From positions 239,524 through 303,523 of the forward strand of contig NZ_AWUK01000012.1 in the NCBI RefSeq assembly GCF_000499205.1: 64,000 nt of DNA, written 5' to 3'. Made by a program: the position numbers and the translations under genes. The notes beneath the pieces were generated by a model. It was not told the DNA's origin, ran no database searches, and saw only the letters and a list, made by a program, of their open reading frames with translations. Source of the DNA: Paenibacillus sp. MAEPY2 (GTDB lineage: Bacteria; Bacillota; Bacilli; Paenibacillales; Paenibacillaceae). This document shows, piece after piece, positions 60,370 to 64,000 of this stretch; positions within the stretch are counted from its first letter, which is position 1; each line of letters begins with the position of its first letter.

Positions 60370-60912
60370 ATGAGTAAAAAAACAATAATTATTGAAGATT
60401 ACAACAATGAATGGCCTGAAATGTTTTCTGATCTGAAATCCATAATAGAACATAGACTCGGGGATCTACTACTTAGAATCGAGCACGTTGGTAGTACAGC
60501 AGTACCTGGACTAGCGGCAAAACCTATTTTAGATATTGATGTAGTAATTGATTCTATGGACTTGCTTCCAGATGTAACTCAAGGATTAGAAAGTTTAGGT
60601 TACTATCATGAAGGGAATTTGGGTGTTGAGAACAGAGAAGCTTTTGCAAGAAAAGATGCAAATGTTCCCTATAGTATTGTAAAAATACAGAAACCTGAAC
60701 ATCATTTATATGTTTGTAATAAAGAGAGCAAAGAGTTATTAAGACATATATCCTTCAGAGATGCATTAATTAGCAATCCCGAATTTGTAGTCGAATATGC
60801 CAATCTAAAGAAAGAACTGGTTATTAGGTATAGAGAAAATCGCCAGTCTTATACGGATGGGAAGACCGAATTTGTAAATAAAGTACTTAATGAATGTGGA
60901 AAGACTTTGTAG
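60370..60912 (+). CDS. Cassette 5: GrpB/UPF0157 family nucleotidyltransferase-like protein
   Basis: 180 residues. IIEDYNNEWPEMFSDLKSII, RIEHVGSTAVPGLAAKPILD and IDVVID show the GS...DxD nucleotidyltransferase core of GrpB. The family is of uncertain role, some members being linked to antibiotic or dephospho-CoA contexts. GGGGGC lies 9 bases before ATG 60370. AT-rich. It starts 48 bases after element 4. Confidence 0.88.
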   Translation: MSKKTIIIEDYNNEWPEMFSDLKSIIEHRLGDLLLRIEHVGSTAVPGLAAKPILDIDVVIDSMDLLPDVTQGLESLGYYHEGNLGVENREAFARKDANVPYSIVKIQKPEHHLYVCNKESKELLRHISFRDALISNPEFVVEYANLKKELVIRYRENRQSYTDGKTEFVNKVLNECGKTL

Positions 60913-60938
60913 GTAGGTCAAGGGAACGAAGACATCGG

Positions 60939-61104
60939 ATAACATTGTATTCACCGAACGGGCTAACGCTCCTTGGTTTGCCAGAGGTATTTCGAGGAAG
61001 TCGTATCAGGCAGACAATCCTATGAAACTAAGTCTTCGACCCAGCAGCTGATGCTCCTTTAAGCCTCTCGGGTTCGTGATACGCAAGTTTGTGAAACCTT
61101 TATG
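60939..61104 (+). repeat. attC-like element 5 (right end degenerate)
   Basis: Left ATAACATTGTATTCACCGAAC (60939-60959) pairs with GTTCGTGATAC (61073-61083). The expected GTTAT is replaced by CTTTATG (61098-61104). Inner stem TTGGTTTGCC/GGCAGACAA. It shares AGGCAGACAA-CCT and TTTAAGCCTCTCGGGTTC with element 6. The stop codon of the reverse-oriented gene lies in its right end. Confidence 0.6.
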
Positions 61105-61478
61105 AAATAACTAATTTCTCAAAGTCTATTTTTAAACCATATTTGTAAAGAAAATCGACACCTAATATTGCATCGAAGCCATATGGTTCTTTGGTAAGTC
61201 CTAGTTGGATAGTAAAATCTTTAAGCACAATGCTATCAATAGAGAGATCTGAGACAATCTGCTGATAACATAATTCACTTGAACCCCCTACTCCATACAT
61301 CCTTACCGATTTCCGTTGATAAAGTCTATATCTATGCCAATTGGTTCTACAAGATCAGTATCAAAAATAGTTGTGGAGCATCCGGTATCCAGAAGGAGAT
61401 TATTCAGAAGAGTTGATTTATTCTTGTAAGATAGAGGAAGAGTAACAAAGGCAAACCATTTACAAGATGGATTTTCAT
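61100..61478 (-). pseudogene. Cassette 6: retropepsin-like aspartic protease, two frameshifts
   Basis: Read on the minus strand from ATG 61478, overlapping the stop of the preceding gene: MKIHLVNGLP, then a one-base loss (TTTT to TTT, near 61450), then FVTLPLSYKNKSTLLNN, LLLDTGCSTTIFDTD, a second one-base loss at 61310-61312, then KSVRMYGVGGSSEL, YGFDAILGVDFLYKYGLK. The active-site DTG and the ILGVDFL flap-side motif define a retroviral-type aspartic protease. With both bases restored the length becomes 127 codons. This is either a decayed gene or homopolymer errors. Confidence 0.68.
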
Positions 61479-61738
61479 CGATGGCCTCTAATCCCGGTAA
61501 AGGATTGCTCGATGACTTCAATAAATTCATTTCCGGTGTAAAAGACATAGAGTTCTCTAGTTGGTTCTGACAAATGAAGTTTCTTATAGGAGGCCCAAGC
61601 ACGCTTAGGGTCGTCATAATCAGAAACAACTGACATTTCTTCAATCGTTCTTATATGGTTAGTTGATTGAGTGGCAAGAGCTTCAACTAGAACCCAACGA
61701 TTAGGGTAGATTTCACGGATGGACTCCATTTCATACAT
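61475..61738 (-). CDS. Cassette 6: small partner of the retropepsin-like gene
   Basis: 87 residues: MYEMESIREIYPNRWVLVEA, then EEMSVVSDYDDPKRAWASYK, ELYVFYTGNEFIEVIEQ. Small proteins of this look often precede a retropepsin-like gene with overlapping stop and start, as here (ATGA at 61475-61478). Function unknown. GGAGG lies about 7 bases before ATG 61738. The whole pair runs against the direction of all other cassettes. Confidence 0.7.
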   Translation of the reverse strand: MYEMESIREIYPNRWVLVEALATQSTNHIRTIEEMSVVSDYDDPKRAWASYKKLHLSEPTRELYVFYTGNEFIEVIEQSFTGIRGHR

Positions 61739-61828
61739 GAACACCTCCGAAAGGACTTATATTTTCATTGTACAATCCCATTTTGAAACATTCAATGATA
61801 GTGATTTCGAAGGAGAACGAACCAGCGT

Positions 61829-61988
61829 ATAACAACGTTTTCCTACTGCGTCGCGTTCGCTCCAAGATCTGGAGAGGATCTTCAATGAGGATAATCAGGC
61901 AGACAACCCTGCGATGCTAAGTGGCGGTGCCACCCAGTCACTAAGCCTCTTTTAAGCCTCTCGGGTTCAGGAACACATAAAACGTTAT
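61829..61988 (+). repeat. attC-like element 6
   Basis: Left GCGTATAACAACGTTTT (61826-61842) pairs with AAAACGTTATGCGC (61979-61992) over about 13 bases with one small internal loop. The second inner arm differs from the other copies. The core sequence is shared with element 5. 160 bases. Confidence 0.65.
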
Positions 61989-62034
61989 GCGCCATTACCG
62001 GTAAATATTAAAGATAATATTTAAGGAGATAATT

Positions 62035-62661
62035 ATGAAAGGTAAGATACTCGTATTATTTTTTATTACGATAATGTTTTCATCTTGTCAAAGCGAAACT
62101 AAATCAATAATAAATTCTGAACTGCCTCCTGATGTAGTGAGTACAGGTAATGGAACAGAACCGAAAGAAATAACTGAAGGTCGATCAGATGCTTCTAACA
62201 ATGAAGTGTTATCCATGAGCATTGGGAACCTTGATTTGAAAGGAGAATTTTATGATGAAATGCTTCGAAATCCTATAGATCATGATTATGAAGTGGAATT
62301 TAATGAATTTCAAAATTCCAAAGAGATTATTACAACATTGGGATGGGGGGCGTTGGAGAGCAAATATACAGAGATTTGGGATAAAGAATTGAATCAAATA
62401 TATAAAAAGCTTCTTTCTAAGTTGGATAGAGAACCAAGAGAAGCACTAATTGAATCGCAGAAAGAATGGTTACAGTATCACTTAAAAGAAACAAAATTTG
62501 TAGAGAAGACGTTTATTTATAATGGTTACCTTGGATCAAAAGGATCAGTAAGCTTAGTCACGGTTATACGGGAGAGAATTAGGGAAAGAACAATGCAATT
62601 ATTTGAATATCGATATTTGCTAGATGGTGAAGTTGAGTTTTTATACCAAAGTAAAAAATAG
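62035..62661 (+). CDS. Cassette 7: lipoprotein with LprI/DUF1311-like domain
   Basis: 208 residues. Lipoprotein signal KGKILVLFFITIMFSSC, with lipobox FSSC. After a polar linker, a C-terminal helical domain reads WDKELNQIYKKLLSKLD, then REALIESQKEWLQYHLKE, the LprI (DUF1311) pattern found in lysozyme inhibitors. The Cys pair of that family is missing. AAGGAG lies about 7 bases before ATG 62035. Confidence 0.75.
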   Translation: MKGKILVLFFITIMFSSCQSETKSIINSELPPDVVSTGNGTEPKEITEGRSDASNNEVLSMSIGNLDLKGEFYDEMLRNPIDHDYEVEFNEFQNSKEIITTLGWGALESKYTEIWDKELNQIYKKLLSKLDREPREALIESQKEWLQYHLKETKFVEKTFIYNGYLGSKGSVSLVTVIRERIRERTMQLFEYRYLLDGEVEFLYQSKK

Positions 62662-62716
62662 AGTTGGAATCTTGATCAAAGATTTTTAGGTGATGCTTTG
62701 AAGACAGTAACGGCGC

Positions 62717-62857
62717 ATAACAATGTATTCATGTTGCGGGGCTACCACCCCTTGGTTATCAGATGTATAATCATGGAAGAACACTCAGACAACAAACGAG
62801 CCAGCTTAAGATAAGAGCTATCTAAGGCTGGCTCGTTTCGTTATACAAGAACGTTAT
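62717..62857 (+). repeat. attC-like element 7
   Basis: Left GCGCATAACAATGTATTCATG (62713-62733), right CGTTATACAAGAACGTTATATG (62839-62860). ATAAC/GTTAT and TAT/ATA pair. The long inner stem AACGAGCCAGC/GCTGGCTCGTT is closed by TAAGATAAGAGCTATCTA, shared with element 4. 141 bases. Confidence 0.7.
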
Positions 62858-62906
62858 ATGTTTCGGAACGACGAAAAAAGAATAATCAATAAAGGAGATT
62901 ACCTCA

Positions 62907-63710
62907 ATGTGTACTAGTTTCGCTGTTCATTTAGACAAGACATTTATTGGTATGAACTTCGACATTTCTCGAAGACCAATCAAAATTGTTTTGATTGGTG
63001 AAGATCAACTATTAGTTCTTCAGAATGATGATGGACAATTTTATCCAGCATTCGGTTTGAATAGTAGTGGTACATTCATGAACTTATTAATGGTCGATCC
63101 AATTGAAGAAGGCAAATATAGACGTGGAAAGAATTGCGTACATATTATGAAATTGTTTGATGAAATTCTTTCAGGACGGATTGAGTTATCTCAATTAAGT
63201 GAATATTTAACCCATAACGTAATTGTTAATGTCCCGAGTCATAGTGTCCACAGTTTGATAGCCGGGAGAAATCGGAAGACATTTATTGTTGAACCGGGAA
63301 GAAAGAACATTGATATTAACTCTTCCGATAGGGACTTCATGGTACTAACTAATTTTCCTGTATCGGACAATTTAGATAATGAACATAAGACTTTTGAAGG
63401 ACCAGGAAATGATAGATATATAAAGGCCTATGAAGTCATTACACATAACAAAGAAACATTTAATATCGCAACAGGCCTTAACTTGCTTAAGAATACTGCT
63501 CAGCAAAGTGGGGATTATCCAACCCAATTTTCGCTTATATTTGTTCCAGAAGAAAGTAAAGTTCATTTTACTTTGAATGGAGATTTTACAAAGATATTTG
63601 AATTCTCATTTATCAATAAGCAAATTCAGAGTATTGAAGGTTTTACAAGGAATATTAGTCTTAAACTTACCAAAAAAGGTGTGTTGCTTTCAGAACTTGA
63701 AGATTGGTAA
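62907..63710 (+). CDS. Cassette 8: Ntn hydrolase of the choloylglycine/penicillin V acylase superfamily
   Basis: 267 residues. It starts MCTSFAVHLDKTFIGMNFD: removal of Met would expose Cys2, the N-terminal nucleophile of linear amide C-N hydrolases (bile salt hydrolase, penicillin V acylase, AAC-like). The mid-protein HSLIAGRNRKTFIVEPG and SDRDFMVLTNFP fit the fold. The substrate is unknown; such enzymes can cleave acyl-homoserine lactones or beta-lactam side chains. AAAGGAG lies about 9 bases before ATG 62907. Confidence 0.83.
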   Translation: MCTSFAVHLDKTFIGMNFDISRRPIKIVLIGEDQLLVLQNDDGQFYPAFGLNSSGTFMNLLMVDPIEEGKYRRGKNCVHIMKLFDEILSGRIELSQLSEYLTHNVIVNVPSHSVHSLIAGRNRKTFIVEPGRKNIDINSSDRDFMVLTNFPVSDNLDNEHKTFEGPGNDRYIKAYEVITHNKETFNIATGLNLLKNTAQQSGDYPTQFSLIFVPEESKVHFTLNGDFTKIFEFSFINKQIQSIEGFTRNISLKLTKKGVLLSELEDW

Positions 63711-63768
63711 TGACTGTACAGATATAGGAATAGGATGAATGGTTTGAAAGGTGGTGAAGTTCTAGATC

Positions 63769-64000
63769 ATGAAACCAGAAATGAAGTATAAAATAATGAT
63801 ATTTCTTTCAAGTATAAGCTTCCTCTCAACCATGTATGGAATTCTATTTTTGATCGGCGTGCCATTCTCAGAGCCAGCAATTATTGGAGTCGTAATTGGT
63901 ACAGTTTACGGATCATTCGCGAAAACAATTGATTATAAGAGCAGAGATAAATATATAGGAATAATCTCTGTAATTGTATTGATAGCTATACTTCTTTTAA
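63769..64000 (+). CDS. Membrane protein, 3' end outside window
   Basis: 77 codons to the window edge with no stop. After MKPEMKYK come two hydrophobic helices (IMIFLSSISFLSTMYGILFL, then PAIIGVVIGTVYGSF) and the start of a third. AGGTGG lies about 15 bases before ATG 63769. It follows the Ntn hydrolase after 58 bases without an element between, so the last cassette may hold two genes. Confidence 0.6.
   Translation, partial: MKPEMKYKIMIFLSSISFLSTMYGILFLIGVPFSEPAIIGVVIGTVYGSFAKTIDYKSRDKYIGIISVIVLIAILLL

Larger units (their letters stand above)
55695..64000 (+). mobile_element. Integron-like gene cassette array (continues past window)
   Basis: Unrelated genes alternate with seven attC-like elements (56281, 57621, 58779, 60165, 60939, 61829 and 62717). 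All elements have the same polarity, and the repeat-end to repeat-end units are about 0.8-1.4 kb. Each element opens with ATAAC and closes with GTTAT (degenerate in the fifth), with a second inner inverted repeat, ATTCACG/CGTGAAT in the best copies. The first GTTAT (55695-55699), 95 bases after the terminator of the sugar operon, may be the left boundary. Gene composition varies from cassette to cassette. No integrase lies inside the window. The integron reading is inference; the repeats are directly visible. Confidence 0.6.

Noticed and set aside
56281..62857. CRISPR array
   Set aside because: Units are 110-170 bases, diverged, and separated by whole genes; no short identical repeats with unique spacers occur anywhere in the window.
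55744..64000. Elements of the right-hand region read as ordinary MITEs, REP repeats or terminators
   Set aside because: They alternate one-to-one with unrelated genes, keep one polarity, have no T run or target duplication visible, and keep specific ends with variable cores. I prefer the cassette reading, but genome-wide distribution was not testable.
1..64000. tRNA or rRNA genes
   Set aside because: No cloverleaf with CCA-proximal stems and no rRNA-like conserved blocks were noticed on either strand.

Overview
The window looks like a chromosomal segment of a Paenibacillus-type member of the Bacillota. The evidence is a bacillithiol-type YpdA reductase, a WXG100/EssC type VII secretion locus, sigma-A and sigma-B type promoters, a T-box leader, BmrC/BmrD-like exporters, a DivIVA-domain protein, an Rtp-like protein and strong AGGAGG-type ribosome binding sites. 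No rRNA, tRNA or CRISPR array was seen.

Layout. 1-12 kb: NAD salvage (pncA partial, pncB), an MDR oxidoreductase, a lipoprotein, moaB, a His-rich metallochaperone GTPase beside a Cys-rich copper-storage protein, a T-box leader with argS, a small ABC transporter, a HEPN-like protein and a YdcF-like protein. 12-18.2 kb (minus strand): a frameshifted small membrane protein, DUF4097 plus an autoregulated TetR, then a BmrC/BmrD-like heterodimeric exporter behind a short leader ORF and an attenuator. 18.3-26.5 kb: housekeeping genes (YneR, Nudix, DUF441, ypdA, ArsR/DUF2087, RsgA-like, YkuD, GNAT, aldehyde dehydrogenase) and a small structured transcript with a 23-codon ORF. 27.7-37.8 kb: a type VII secretion locus (EsaB, EssC without its FHA region, two accessory proteins, EsxA) continuing into a kinase-fold/TM/coiled-coil protein, a VWA protein and a PP2C phosphatase. 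38-55.5 kb: SDR, hrpB, a sigma-B-type stress gene, DUF202, acyltransferase, an Rtp-like protein, oxidoreductases, a barnase/barstar pair, MFS plus ArsR-type regulator, and a catabolite-controlled sugar isomerase/dehydrogenase operon.

The right end, about 55.7-64 kb, is different. Unrelated and often AT-rich genes (membrane protein, APH-like kinase, RCC1-repeat protein, DUF1648/DUF5808 protein, GrpB, retropepsin-like pair, LprI-like lipoprotein, Ntn hydrolase) are separated by seven related 110-170 bp elements, all in one orientation. Each opens with ATAAC plus (usually) ATTCA-CG and closes with CGTGAATACAGGAACGTTATATG or a variant, and each can fold into one long imperfect hairpin. One copy shows covariation in the outer stem. 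The arrangement is that of an integron gene-cassette array with attC-like sites, in a phylum where integrons are not usual. No integrase lies in the window. This is the main candidate for an undescribed system.

Three genes or gene remnants carry one-base homopolymer indels (12.1 kb and twice at 61.3-61.5 kb), so either real decay or assembly error should be considered there.
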